From NCBI RefSeq assembly GCF_031128465.2, contig NZ_CP155618.1, forward strand, positions 1,993,501 through 2,057,500: a stretch of DNA of 64,000 nt, given 5' to 3'. Below are positions 9,949 through 17,914 of the stretch, in pieces. How positions within the stretch are numbered: position 1 is the first letter of the stretch; the number at the start of each line of letters is the position of its first letter. The DNA comes from Mariniflexile litorale. GTDB lineage: Bacteria; Bacteroidota; Bacteroidia; Flavobacteriales; Flavobacteriaceae. The notes below the pieces were generated by a model. The model saw only the letters and a list, made by a program, of their open reading frames with translations, made no database searches and was not told where the DNA came from. The translations under genes were made by a program, and so were the position numbers.

Positions 9949-11292
9949 TTAGTTATTGATTGAATTCAGTATAGTTTCCAACTCAGCTTTTTTGTTTATC
10001 ACATCAAGCATGGCTTGTAAAAATTCTTGTTGTGCCGTATATAATTGCGTTTGTGCTTGTCTTAAATCGAAACTTGAAGCAATACCTTCAAAGAATTTGG
10101 TTTGATTCTTTTTTTCGATACGTTCTGCAAGGTTTAAGTTTAGTTTTTTGTTATCATAATCTTCAATAGCAAATTGATAGTCGCTTTTTGCGGCTGCTGT
10201 TTCAAGTTGAAGTTTTTGTTCGGTTTCTATTAAATTGTATTGTGCTTTTTCAAGATTTATTCTAGCCCGTTGTGTAGCAGCACTTCTGCCTAAAGAACTG
10301 AAAATAGGAATGTTTAAAGTTACACCAAATAGCGATGAGCCAAACCATTGTTGATCTTTGCTAGTAAAATTAAATTTGTCATCATAAGCAGAATATCCAC
10401 CATTTATAAAAGCGTTTAAAGTTGGCAATGCCTTGCTTTTTTCTAACTTAAGCAATAATTCTTTAGCTCTTTTATCATTTTCAGAGATTTGATAATCTAT
10501 AGAATTATCTAAGTCTAAATCAGAATCAACAAGCTCTAATGATATATTTTGAACTGTTAAACTTTCAAGACTATCTGTTACAACAGTATTACTATAAACA
10601 TCTATACCTAAAGTAATATTTAGCATTTGATAGGCGAGTGTTTTTAATCGAATAGTGTTGTTTAGCGAACTGTTTACACCCGATAATGTAATTTGTAGTT
10701 GTTCTACACTTTCTTCTTCCTCTAAACCATTTTGATAGATTTTTGATAAATCGTTTAGGTTCTTTTCTAGAATTGATTTGTTTTTTTCTAGAATAGCAAG
10801 ACTTTCATCGGCAAGTAGCACATTTCCGTAAGCATTAATTACTGCTTTTCGAACTTCTAAATCGGTTTTGGTTTTGGCATTATTTGAAATTTCTAAAAAC
10901 ACTTTAGCCGATTGTAAACCTACTAAATAAGAACCATCAAATATTTTTTGGCTTAAAGTAGCAGTAGCTGTCATGTTTTGCTTTTGTGAAAAAACTACAG
11001 GCTCAAAAGTTCCAGGGGCACCTCCAAAAAGTTCTGCAGGTATTAAAGATACTTGTTGTTTTAAAAAGTTTTGATAACCAATTTCTGCTGATATTTGAGG
11101 TAAACCCGTAGCAGTGGTTTCCCATTTTTGTTGTTTTGCTGCTTCAATATCTAATGTGGCATTTTTTGCAGTTCTGTTGTTTTGTAGTGCATAGTTTATG
11201 GCTTCCTGCAGCGAGAAACTTTGTGTGTTTTCTTGCGAAAAGCCCGCTATCGAAAGTGATAAACTAAGAAATAGTATTAGTTTGTGTTTCAT
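9949..11292 (-). CDS. TolC-family outer-membrane efflux channel protein
   Basis: A 447-residue outer-membrane efflux channel subunit. A Sec signal peptide is followed by FSLQEAINYALQNNRTAKNA, the typical opening of an OEP repeat, and by long amphipathic helices with two OEP repeats (about 25-230 and 265-440). It would form a trimeric tunnel for the adaptor and pump encoded next in the operon. It lies 12 nt downstream of the TetR regulator gene, consistent with cotranscription from the regulator's promoter. Assignment is firm and substrate unknown. Confidence 0.92.
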   Translation of the reverse strand: MKHKLILFLSLSLSIAGFSQENTQSFSLQEAINYALQNNRTAKNATLDIEAAKQQKWETTATGLPQISAEIGYQNFLKQQVSLIPAELFGGAPGTFEPVVFSQKQNMTATATLSQKIFDGSYLVGLQSAKVFLEISNNAKTKTDLEVRKAVINAYGNVLLADESLAILEKNKSILEKNLNDLSKIYQNGLEEEESVEQLQITLSGVNSSLNNTIRLKTLAYQMLNITLGIDVYSNTVVTDSLESLTVQNISLELVDSDLDLDNSIDYQISENDKRAKELLLKLEKSKALPTLNAFINGGYSAYDDKFNFTSKDQQWFGSSLFGVTLNIPIFSSLGRSAATQRARINLEKAQYNLIETEQKLQLETAAAKSDYQFAIEDYDNKKLNLNLAERIEKKNQTKFFEGIASSFDLRQAQTQLYTAQQEFLQAMLDVINKKAELETILNSINN

Positions 11293-11304
11293 TTTATGAT
11301 TGAT

Positions 11305-11910
11305 TTATGATTGATTGTTGTTTAAATATTGGGTTAAATGTTCTAATCCTTTTGGAGTACAAATGCCTCTTAAATGATATTCTAAATAATTATTCATTAA
11401 ATCTTGCATAGAAAAATTATTTAAAGGAAATAGTTCTTTATCTTTTAAAGCCATCATGCAGCTAAAATATATTTTTGATACAAATTCAGTACTTATGGTG
11501 TCTCTATACAACCCTGCTTTTATGCCGCGTTCTAAATTATTGGTAACGCAATCTTCCATAACACATGATTGTTTAGATTTCAATGAGTCACATATTTTTG
11601 GATAATATTTTTGAAGTTGATATTGAGGTGACGATTTTTCATCTTTAAGATGTTTCATTAAAAATCGTTTTATTTCATAAATTTCTTCAATTGGATTGTT
11701 TTGTTGAGCAATAATGTCTTCAATTCCACTAGAAATCATTTGAAACATAAACAATGTAGTTTCTTCTACTAAAATATTTTTGTTTTCAAAATATTGATAA
11801 ACGGTTTTTTTTGACATACCAAGTGCATTAGCTATATCATCCATCGTCACACTCTTAAACCCATAGGTTAAGAATAAATCGGCTGCTGTTTTTAAAATAT
11901 CTTCTTTCAT
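11305..11910 (-). CDS. TetR/AcrR-family transcriptional regulator of the efflux operon
   Basis: A 201-residue one-component repressor. The reading frame is open upstream, but the ATG at 11910 gives the usual short N-terminus (MKEDILKTAADLFLTYGF) and lies 9 nt after a perfect -7 element, so I chose it over the ATG at 11973. The HTH is SVTMDDIANALGMSKKTVYQYFENK (read in two parts: SVTMDDIANALGMSK and KTVYQYFENK). The C-terminal ligand-binding domain contains several Cys (CDSLKSKQSCVMEDC), which is unusual enough to note. It is first gene of the tetR-tolC-MFP-(S23)-RND operon. A 9-bp inverted repeat overlapping its promoter is a strong candidate for its own operator, predicting autorepression with the whole pump. 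Confidence 0.9.
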   Translation of the reverse strand: MKEDILKTAADLFLTYGFKSVTMDDIANALGMSKKTVYQYFENKNILVEETTLFMFQMISSGIEDIIAQQNNPIEEIYEIKRFLMKHLKDEKSSPQYQLQKYYPKICDSLKSKQSCVMEDCVTNNLERGIKAGLYRDTISTEFVSKIYFSCMMALKDKELFPLNNFSMQDLMNNYLEYHLRGICTPKGLEHLTQYLNNNQS

Positions 11911-11919
11911 AATTCGGGG

Positions 11920-11960
11920 CAAATGTACAACAGGAAACTTTAAAAACAAAAAAAGTTTCC
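11920..11960 (-). promoter_or_regulatory. Promoter and palindromic operator of the TetR/efflux operon
   Basis: On the minus strand a TTTG (11950-11947), 19 nt and TACATTTG (11927-11920) form a full Bacteroidota promoter ending 9 nt before the regulator's ATG. A perfect 9-bp inverted repeat, GGAAACTTT (11933-11941) and AAAGTTTCC (11952-11960), separated by 10 nt, straddles the -33 element. This is the size and position expected for a TetR-family operator that blocks polymerase. Confidence 0.8.
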
Positions 11961-11997
11961 AAAGTTTTAACAATTTATTAATATTGGACTAAAGTTG

Positions 11998-12029
11998 TTG
12001 GATTAGTGCGGGCAATTACATTATTTTTG
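11998..12029 (+). promoter_or_regulatory. Promoter of the polyprenyl synthetase gene
   Basis: TTG (11998-12000), 21 nt, then TATTTTTG (12022-12029) match the Bacteroidota promoter. The ATG follows only 4 nt after the -7 element, so the transcript may be leaderless or nearly so. Confidence 0.6.
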
Positions 12030-12033
12030 TTTG

Positions 12034-13008
12034 ATGCAAAACATACAATTTTATCAAGACGCATTTACGGCCCATTTAAAAGGTTTTACTAAACACAAAG
12101 AACCAGCGTCTTTATACAGTCCTATAAATTATATTCTACAATTAGGTGGTAAACGATTGCGCCCAGTTTTAACTTTAATGACAGCTGATATTTTTGGTAG
12201 CGATTCGAAAAAAGCGCTGGATGCTGCTTTAAGCATTGAGGTGTTTCATAATTTCTCATTAGTACATGATGATATTATGGACGATGCTCCTTTGCGACGC
12301 GGACACGAAACAGTACACGAAAAATGGAATTTAAATACAGGCATACTTTCGGGTGATGCTATGTTAATTATGGCGTACCAGTTGTTTGAAAACTATGAGT
12401 CTAAAACATTTCAAGCTTTGGCTAAATTGTTTAGTAAGACCGCTTTGGAAGTTTGTGAAGGACAACAATATGATGTAGATTTTGAAATACGTAATGATGT
12501 GGCTATTGCTGAATATTTAAAAATGATTGAATATAAAACGGCTGTTTTGGTTGGTGCTGCTATGAAAATGGGTGCTATAGTTGCTAATGCGTCCCTAGAA
12601 GATCAAAATAGTATTTATGAGTTTGGTAAAAATTTAGGTATTGCATTTCAATTACAAGACGATTATTTAGATGCCTTTGGCGACCCAAAAACTTTTGGAA
12701 AACAAGTGGGTGGCGACATTATTGAAAATAAAAAAACATATTTGTACCTAAAAGCATTGGAATTTTCAAACGAATCAGATAGGTTACAATTGAATCAATT
12801 ATTTTCATCAAACCCAGAAGATCTTTCAGCTAAAATAAATACGAGTAGACAAATTTTTGAATCCTCTGGTTCAGCAGAAGCTACAAAAGATGCCATTCAA
12901 GAATACACTCATAAAGCATTTAGTGTATTAAATACTATTAATATTTCTGAAGACAAAAAAGCATTATTATATGACTTTGGAAACAATCTTATGCATAGAA
13001 ACGTTTAA
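12034..13008 (+). CDS. Polyprenyl diphosphate synthase (octaprenyl/solanesyl type)
   Basis: A trans-prenyltransferase of 324 residues that condenses isopentenyl diphosphate onto an allylic primer, probably for the menaquinone side chain. Both aspartate-rich motifs are present: the first in LVHDDIMDDAPLRRG and the second in LQDDYLDAFGD. GGKRLRP, the primer-binding motif, precedes the first. An upstream in-frame TTG exists at 12031, but the ATG at 12034 is preferred. The stop codon overlaps the start of the next gene by one base (TAATG), so the two are translationally coupled. Chain length cannot be fixed by eye, so no gene symbol is given. Confidence 0.92.
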   Translation: MQNIQFYQDAFTAHLKGFTKHKEPASLYSPINYILQLGGKRLRPVLTLMTADIFGSDSKKALDAALSIEVFHNFSLVHDDIMDDAPLRRGHETVHEKWNLNTGILSGDAMLIMAYQLFENYESKTFQALAKLFSKTALEVCEGQQYDVDFEIRNDVAIAEYLKMIEYKTAVLVGAAMKMGAIVANASLEDQNSIYEFGKNLGIAFQLQDDYLDAFGDPKTFGKQVGGDIIENKKTYLYLKALEFSNESDRLQLNQLFSSNPEDLSAKINTSRQIFESSGSAEATKDAIQEYTHKAFSVLNTINISEDKKALLYDFGNNLMHRNV

Positions 13009-13358
13009 TGAGTTTACCATCTACATTCGAAGATTTAGTTGAAAAAGCCAATCAATTAGATTTATATAAAAGTTTAGTAATTCAACTAAATAAAGATTTT
13101 TTACTGGCCAATATCAATCTAGATTTTCATGAAGACGTTTTACCAACTAGTTTAAAATTTTTACTCCATGAAACGGTTTATAAGCTTATTCAGGAAAAAT
13201 TTACTGAATATTTAAGTCTACTTTACATTATAGATGTTTCAGAAAAACAAGTAAAAGCATTAAATGGTGAAGACACTCTTAAGCTGTCTGAAGAAGTAAC
13301 ATTTTTAATTTTGCAGCGGGAATGGCAAAAGGTATGGTTTAGAAATAAATACAAATAA
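13008..13358 (+). CDS. Small conserved protein coupled to polyprenyl synthetase (unknown function)
   Basis: A 116-residue cytosolic protein, Leu/Lys/Glu-rich and predicted mostly alpha-helical, with no signal peptide, membrane segment or Cys cluster. It begins MSLPSTFEDLVEKANQLDLY and ends in a basic tail (VWFRNKYK). I do not recognise a characterised family. The start codon overlaps the stop of the prenyl synthetase gene by one base, so the two proteins are probably made in fixed ratio. A role connected with that enzyme is possible but unproven. Confidence 0.75.
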   Translation: MSLPSTFEDLVEKANQLDLYKSLVIQLNKDFLLANINLDFHEDVLPTSLKFLLHETVYKLIQEKFTEYLSLLYIIDVSEKQVKALNGEDTLKLSEEVTFLILQREWQKVWFRNKYK

Positions 13359-13373
13359 ATTAAATAAGATAAA

Positions 13374-13405
13374 TTTGTCCTGATTAAATTGTTTTTATAC
13401 ATTTG
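13374..13405 (+). promoter_or_regulatory. Promoter of the Rrf2/RIC operon
   Basis: TTTG (13374-13377), 20 nt, and TACATTTG (13398-13405) match the Bacteroidota consensus exactly and lie 20 nt before the Rrf2 ATG. The Fnr-like palindrome seen at the nirK and nos promoters is not present here, so this operon is probably controlled differently, perhaps by its own Rrf2 protein. Confidence 0.7.
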
Positions 13406-13425
13406 TATTAAATTAAAGAGTTAAT

Positions 13426-13860
13426 ATGTTTTCAAAAGCTTGTGAGTATGGTATTAAGGCGTGTATTTTTATTGCGATAAATTCGTATGAAGGGAAGCGT
13501 GTAAGTCCTAAAGAAATAGCCGAAGAAATTAATTCTCCTCAAGCCTTTACAGCTAAAATCCTGCAAGCTTTGGTAAGGAATAACATTATTAATTCGGTTA
13601 AAGGTGCATATGGCGGTTTCGAGGTAAGTAAAAATGAAATCCAGCATATTAAACTCTCACAAATTGTAAAGGCTATTGATGGAGATAGTATATACATCGG
13701 TTGTGGTTTAGGTTTAGAAAAGTGCGATGAAAACCATCCATGTCCAGTACACGATAAATTTAAAGGGGTGCGAGATGAGCTTAAAAAAATGCTAGAAAGT
13801 ACTAGTTTAGAAGAACTTGCCTTAAACATAAAATCTGGAGCTGCCTTTTTAAAAGCCTAA
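13426..13860 (+). CDS. Rrf2-family transcriptional regulator, probable Fe-S sensor
   Basis: A 144-residue Rrf2/IscR/NsrR-type regulator. The winged HTH lies in the first 70 residues (SPKEIAEEINSPQAFTAKIL, then GAYGGFEVSK for the wing). Three cysteines at 93, 100 and 106 (GCGLGLEKC, HPCPVH) match the spacing used by IscR and NsrR to hold an Fe-S cluster. It is followed after 48 nt by the RIC repair gene, and the denitrification genes begin 2.5 kb further on, so sensing nitric oxide or cluster damage is the natural inference. NsrR versus IscR cannot be decided from this sequence alone. Confidence 0.88.
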   Translation: MFSKACEYGIKACIFIAINSYEGKRVSPKEIAEEINSPQAFTAKILQALVRNNIINSVKGAYGGFEVSKNEIQHIKLSQIVKAIDGDSIYIGCGLGLEKCDENHPCPVHDKFKGVRDELKKMLESTSLEELALNIKSGAAFLKA

Positions 13861-13908
13861 AATAATTTGAATACAAATAGGATAAAATTATCCGAAATAA
13901 AAAACATT

Positions 13909-14640
13909 ATGGAAACAATACAAGAAGAATCACAAAAACAAATAGGAGAGTTTGTTGCAGGCGATTTTAGAACCGCCGCCGTATTTAGTAATTATGGTAT
14001 CGATTTTTGCTGCAAAGGACATAGAACCGTTGAAGAGGTTTGCGAGAAAAAAGGAATTGATCCTAACGATTTATTAGAGAAACTTCATGCTGTTTTGAAT
14101 TCTAAAACAGACCAAACCATTGATTATAAATCTTGGCCATTAGATTTATTGGCAGAGTATATCGAGAAAAAACATCACCGTTACGTAGAAGAAAAAATCC
14201 CTGTATTACGTCAGTTTTTAGATAAATTATGTAAAGTGCATGGTGAACGACATCCAGAACTATTTAAAGTTAATGAACTTTTTTCTGCTTCCGCAGGAGA
14301 ACTAGCAAGCCATATGAAGAAAGAAGAATTAATTCTTTTTCCATTTGTAAAAAGAATGGTAAAAGCAAGATTAGAAGAAGGCTCCATACAATCACCACAA
14401 TTTGGAACTGTTGAAAACCCTATTGCTATGATGATGCATGAACATGATACAGAAGGAGAGCGTTTTAGACACATAGCTGAGTTAACAAACAATTACACGC
14501 CGCCTGCCGATGCTTGTAATACCTATAAAGTTACTTTCGCCATGTTAGACGAGTTTGAAAAAGATTTGCATTTACATATTCATTTAGAAAATAATATTTT
14601 ATTCCCTGAAGCTATTAAATTAGAAAAACAGTTTAGTTAA
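13909..14640 (+). CDS. ric: RIC-family iron-sulfur cluster repair di-iron protein (ScdA/YtfE/NorA)
   Basis: A 243-residue cytoplasmic di-iron protein that restores iron-sulfur clusters damaged by nitric oxide or oxidants. The N-terminal ScdA_N (DUF542) domain is clear (GEFVAGDFRTAAVFSNYGID, then the Cys pair FCCKGH at residues 34-35). The C-terminal hemerythrin-like domain supplies metal ligands (KKHHRYVEEK, CKVHGERHPEL, HMKKEELILFPF, MHEHDTEGE, HLHIHLENNILFPE). An upstream in-frame TTG at 13867 would add 14 residues without homology to the usual start, so the ATG at 13909 was chosen. It follows the Rrf2 regulator and is terminated by a hairpin at 14682-14720. Assignment is firm. Confidence 0.93.
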   Translation: METIQEESQKQIGEFVAGDFRTAAVFSNYGIDFCCKGHRTVEEVCEKKGIDPNDLLEKLHAVLNSKTDQTIDYKSWPLDLLAEYIEKKHHRYVEEKIPVLRQFLDKLCKVHGERHPELFKVNELFSASAGELASHMKKEELILFPFVKRMVKARLEEGSIQSPQFGTVENPIAMMMHEHDTEGERFRHIAELTNNYTPPADACNTYKVTFAMLDEFEKDLHLHIHLENNILFPEAIKLEKQFS

Positions 14641-14681
14641 TGATTAGTAAGTTGAAAATATAATTTTTTAATGGTGACTAA

Positions 14682-14720
14682 AATCCGGAAGATTACTTTT
14701 GTTTCTTTCGGATTCTTTTT
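14682..14720 (+). terminator. Intrinsic terminator after ric
   Basis: AATCCG (14682-14687) pairs with CGGATT (14709-14714). Further pairing is possible inside the stem, and a T-run follows. It separates the Rrf2-ric unit from the membrane protein gene downstream. Confidence 0.55.
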
Positions 14721-14756
14721 ATTTTCAGTTTTGTCTAACCTAAAAATGATTTAAAA

Positions 14757-15989
14757 ATGTCTAAAAAACATGTTTTTATATGCTTGCTCAATTTTTTTAT
14801 AGCAGCAATTTTAGGTTTGGCATTACGTTATTTTTATGTGCAGTCTATAGGACTTAACTATCGGTTTTTAACGCATGCCCATTCACATATTGCGATGTTG
14901 GGTTGGGTATATTTAATGTTGTATACGCTTATTGTTTATTATTTTGTTCCCGAAAAAAAATCAATTTATAATAGGTTATTTTGGTTAACAGAATTTGCTG
15001 TTATTGGTATGTTGTTAAGCTTTCCGTTTCAAGGTTATGCTGTAGTTTCAATAAGTTTTTCAACTTTACATATTTTTTGCAGTTATTATTTTGTGTATTT
15101 AATTTTTAAGCATCATAAAACCAAATCGTTAGTAACGCAATATTTATTAAAAGCGTCACTCATTTTTATGCTCATATCTACTATGGGGGTTTGGTGCTTA
15201 GGACCAGCAGTAGCCTTGGCTGGGCAAGCTTCGGCATTTTATCAAATTGCCATTCAATTCTTTTTACATTTCCAATTTAATGGCTGGTTTTTAATAGCGC
15301 TGATAACGGTGTTATTTCATCAATTGCAACTGGAAGACTCTAAACAGTTTCGTTTGTTTTTTAAGCTTTTAATAGCTTCTACGATATTAACGTTTGCATT
15401 GCCTGTTCATTGGTTTACTCCTCATTTTGTTTTACTTTGGATCAATGGAATAGGTGTTGTATGTCAATTAATGGCCTTGTTTTATTTTATTAAGGTTATA
15501 AAACCCGAATTTAAAATGTTCATTAAAAAGCATACGAGCCTCACGCAACTTATGTATGGTTTTGCTTTGTTGTGTTTTGTGCTTAAAATCGTATTGCAAT
15601 CAATATCATTAATTCCTGAAGTTTCAAATCTGGCATACCAACATAGAAATTTTGTAATAGGGTTTATTCATTTAACTATGCTAGGTGTTGTTTCAGGCTT
15701 TTTGTTTGGGTTCTTGCTTCAGAGTACATTAATTAAATATACTAAAACTTTGGGTTTTGGGAGTTATACGTTTATATTGGGTGTTATATTAACAGAGCTT
15801 ATTTTGTTTATTCAAGGTATCTTGTTTTACTTCGGAAAAGGTCTATTACCAAACTATTATTTTATATTATTTTTATGTAGTATATTATTACCATTGGGTA
15901 TTGGTTGCTTCATTTATAACATTTTAAAAGCTGAAAATCATGTCACAAAAACCACTGAAGCGCCACAAAGCACTGCAACCTTTAAGTAG
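14757..15989 (+). CDS. Polytopic His-rich membrane protein, resembling heme-copper oxidase subunit I / NnrS
   Basis: A 410-residue protein with about 12 predicted membrane helices. Conserved-looking histidines lie in or near helices: THAHSHIAMLGW near residue 40, FFLHFQFNGW near 180, HWFTPHF near 220 and HRNFVIGFIHLTMLG near 305. This spread of membrane histidines recalls heme-binding proteins of the heme-copper oxidase subunit I superfamily and of NnrS, but the canonical HH pair and HxH motif of true oxidases were not seen. It lies between ric and a hemerythrin-domain gene and overlaps the latter by 50 bp, inside a denitrification region. A heme- or NO-related role is inference. The function is not established. 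Confidence 0.7.
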   Translation: MSKKHVFICLLNFFIAAILGLALRYFYVQSIGLNYRFLTHAHSHIAMLGWVYLMLYTLIVYYFVPEKKSIYNRLFWLTEFAVIGMLLSFPFQGYAVVSISFSTLHIFCSYYFVYLIFKHHKTKSLVTQYLLKASLIFMLISTMGVWCLGPAVALAGQASAFYQIAIQFFLHFQFNGWFLIALITVLFHQLQLEDSKQFRLFFKLLIASTILTFALPVHWFTPHFVLLWINGIGVVCQLMALFYFIKVIKPEFKMFIKKHTSLTQLMYGFALLCFVLKIVLQSISLIPEVSNLAYQHRNFVIGFIHLTMLGVVSGFLFGFLLQSTLIKYTKTLGFGSYTFILGVILTELILFIQGILFYFGKGLLPNYYFILFLCSILLPLGIGCFIYNILKAENHVTKTTEAPQSTATFK

Positions 15990-16398
15990 AGATCATCATC
16001 ACGGATTATTATTGTCTTGGAAAATTAGAGCAGGTTTCAGTAAAAACATTGAGCCGGAACGCATAAAAACTTATGCTGATTGGTTTTTTAAAACTCATTT
16101 AATTCCTCATTTTGAAATGGAAGAACACTATGTTTTTTCTATTTTGGAGCCTGAGAATGATCTTGTTAAAAAAGCATTGGCAGATCACAGACTTTTAAAG
16201 CGTTTGTTTGCAAATGAAGATATAAAACTTGCTTTAAGTAATATTGAAGAAGTGTTGGATAAGCACATTCGTTTTGAAGAGCGGGTATTGTTTCCAGAAA
16301 TACAAAAAGTGGCTACTGAAGCTCAATTACTGGATATAGAAAAAATCCATAAGGAAGCTGATTTTATAGATAAGCTTGATGATGAATTTTGGAAATAA
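15940..16398 (+). CDS. Hemerythrin HHE-domain protein
   Basis: A 152-residue cytosolic protein consisting almost entirely of one hemerythrin-like four-helix domain. Candidate ligands are in SRDHHHGLLLSW, HLIPHFEMEEHYVF, DHRLLKRLF and HIRFEERVLFPEIQ. Such proteins bind a non-heme di-iron centre and may carry or detoxify oxygen or nitric oxide. The ATG lies 50 bp before the end of the preceding membrane-protein gene in another frame, a long overlap that suggests tight coupling. No later in-frame ATG gives an intact domain. The gene ends at a bidirectional hairpin shared with the convergent Sco gene. Confidence 0.88.
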   Translation: MSQKPLKRHKALQPLSRDHHHGLLLSWKIRAGFSKNIEPERIKTYADWFFKTHLIPHFEMEEHYVFSILEPENDLVKKALADHRLLKRLFANEDIKLALSNIEEVLDKHIRFEERVLFPEIQKVATEAQLLDIEKIHKEADFIDKLDDEFWK

Positions 16399-16420
16399 CC
16401 ACCTTTTTAAGGTGTTATTT
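16393..16420. terminator. Bidirectional terminator between hemerythrin and Sco genes
   Basis: AAATAACCACCTT (16393-16405) pairs with AAGGTGTTATTT (16409-16420) with one bulged C. The hairpin overlaps both stop codons and is flanked by T or A runs in each direction. Confidence 0.7.
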
Positions 16421-17120
16421 TCAGAATAGTTTCAATAGTCTCTTTGTTATTTACGCCTAAACCTTCTTGTTGGTGTATTAATTCACCTTGAGAATTGAAT
16501 ATTGAAATGATGTTCGAGTGTGAAAAATCTACAGGTGAAATTTCTTTATATTTTACTGACAATACATTTGCAAATTCCCTTACGCCGCTTACGGAGCCTT
16601 GTAAAAACGTCCATTGATCATCGTCCATAACGTTCTCTTTTGCAAAAGCTTTTAATTTTTCAGGAGTGTCGGTTTCAGGGTCTATGCTCACCATTACAAA
16701 TTGAATGTTTTTTATTTTTTCATCAGGAATTTGAGCTTCGATGTTGCGCATATCAGCAACTAAACGAGGGCAGGCTGCTTTACATGATGTGTAAATCATG
16801 ACCATGACCAAAGTTTTCCCTTTTAAATTTTCAAGTTGAATGGTTTTACCTTCTTCGGTATGCCAATTGGAGGTTAAATTGAAGATAGACGCTTCTGAAA
16901 TACTTCCGTCATCAACAGTTTTTAAATTATTTTCAACAAGAGCTAAATCCATTTTACAAACAGGGCAGTTTCCTGTTTCATCATAAATTTTATCGCCTTC
17001 ACATTGCATAGGACATTGATATACTTCAGAAGTATTATCTTTTGATTTATTACCTGAATTACAGCTTAAAACGGACAAAACTACTATTAATACGATTGCT
17101 ATATATTTTAAAAATTTCAT
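16407..17120 (-). CDS. SCO1/SenC-family copper chaperone with N-terminal heavy-metal-binding domain, lipoprotein
   Basis: A 237-residue lipoprotein (lipobox VLSC, Cys20). Residues 35-60 form a small Cys-rich metal-binding segment (YQCPMQCEGDK, then GNCPVCKMDL) of the kind found at the N-terminus of copper-handling proteins. The thioredoxin-like Sco domain follows, with the copper ligands Cys113 and Cys117 (TSCKAACP) and His201 (DFSHSN). Sco proteins insert copper into CuA and related centres or keep their cysteines reduced. Here it is the last gene of the nirK, nirV-like, sco operon, which points to copper loading of NirK and possibly of the NosZ CuA centre. The assignment is firm, the client is inferred. 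Confidence 0.9.
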   Translation of the reverse strand: MKFLKYIAIVLIVVLSVLSCNSGNKSKDNTSEVYQCPMQCEGDKIYDETGNCPVCKMDLALVENNLKTVDDGSISEASIFNLTSNWHTEEGKTIQLENLKGKTLVMVMIYTSCKAACPRLVADMRNIEAQIPDEKIKNIQFVMVSIDPETDTPEKLKAFAKENVMDDDQWTFLQGSVSGVREFANVLSVKYKEISPVDFSHSNIISIFNSQGELIHQQEGLGVNNKETIETILKITP

Positions 17121-17125
17121 AATTG

Positions 17126-17902
17126 TTATTTTAAATCACTGTCTTTTACACATCGAAATCCTAAATTTTTCATGGAATATTTGGCTTTTAAACTGCCACG
17201 AATGGCATAGCGCATAAAAGCGGCATAATTCATCAAATCGGTAGCATTAACAGCGGCACTTCCACAAAATAAATTACTATCTTTATCTCCATCTTTTCTA
17301 GATTCTCCTGTTATTAAAACCGAATTAAAATCTAAAGTCCATTCCCATACCAAACCATGTAAATCGTGAACGCCCCATACGTTTTTTGGATGTTCTCCAA
17401 TTTTGTTTTCGTTAGATCGTGGTGCTTCATACCAAGCTAAAATTTGCTTGTTGTATGAGGCTTTTACCCGTGCATCTTTTGTTGTTTCATCTGCCATGGC
17501 TACATATTCCCATTCATCAATAGTTGGTAAGCGTTTGCCTTGGCATTCGCAGTAATCTTTAGCAGCAAACCATGAAATATACGTTACGGGACTGTCTGGT
17601 TTTTCAGAGTCTTTAAGTTGTAAATCGTTTTTCCAATTGGTTAAATAACTTTTGTCAGCAAACAATTTAATGACTTTTGACTTTTGCCACTTTGGATATT
17701 TTTTTACAAAACTCACAAAATCGGCATTAGTAACTGGGTAAATATCTATCTCAAAATTTTTGACTTCAACAACGGTAGAATCGCGTCCATATAGAGGTAT
17801 ATAACGACTGCCTTTTATAGAAACCATGCCTTTAGATTGTGCAAAAAGTAGTGGTTGAATCATGAATAAAATCAACAACAGAATAAAGGCATGGTTTTTC
17901 AT
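17126..17902 (-). CDS. Formylglycine-generating-enzyme (SUMF1) family protein, NirV-like
   Basis: A 258-residue exported protein: signal peptide (LLILFMIQPLLFAQS) and then an FGE-sulfatase domain running to the C-terminus. Typical features are VKNFEIDIYPVTNADFVSFV, KRLPTIDEWEYVA, HDLHGLVWEWTLDF and the ending LGFRCVKD. Family members of this type located next to copper nitrite reductase genes are called NirV, and their exact job is unknown. The gene lies 12 nt downstream of nirK and 5 nt upstream of sco. Catalytic formylglycine formation is not demonstrated for this subfamily, so only the family and the link to NirK are claimed. Confidence 0.82.
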   Translation of the reverse strand: MKNHAFILLLILFMIQPLLFAQSKGMVSIKGSRYIPLYGRDSTVVEVKNFEIDIYPVTNADFVSFVKKYPKWQKSKVIKLFADKSYLTNWKNDLQLKDSEKPDSPVTYISWFAAKDYCECQGKRLPTIDEWEYVAMADETTKDARVKASYNKQILAWYEAPRSNENKIGEHPKNVWGVHDLHGLVWEWTLDFNSVLITGESRKDGDKDSNLFCGSAAVNATDLMNYAAFMRYAIRGSLKAKYSMKNLGFRCVKDSDLK

Positions 17903-17914
17903 TATTATATTTAA

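Noticed and set aside
13362-13375. An Fnr-like palindrome at the Rrf2/RIC promoter, as at nirK and nos
   Set aside because: The sequence at the expected distance (AAATAAGATAAATT) is not symmetric and a normal -33 TTTG is present.
14757-15989. Identification as a nitric oxide reductase (NorB)
   Set aside because: The histidine motifs expected for the heme-copper active site were not seen, so only a loose relation to heme-copper oxidase subunit I or NnrS is claimed.
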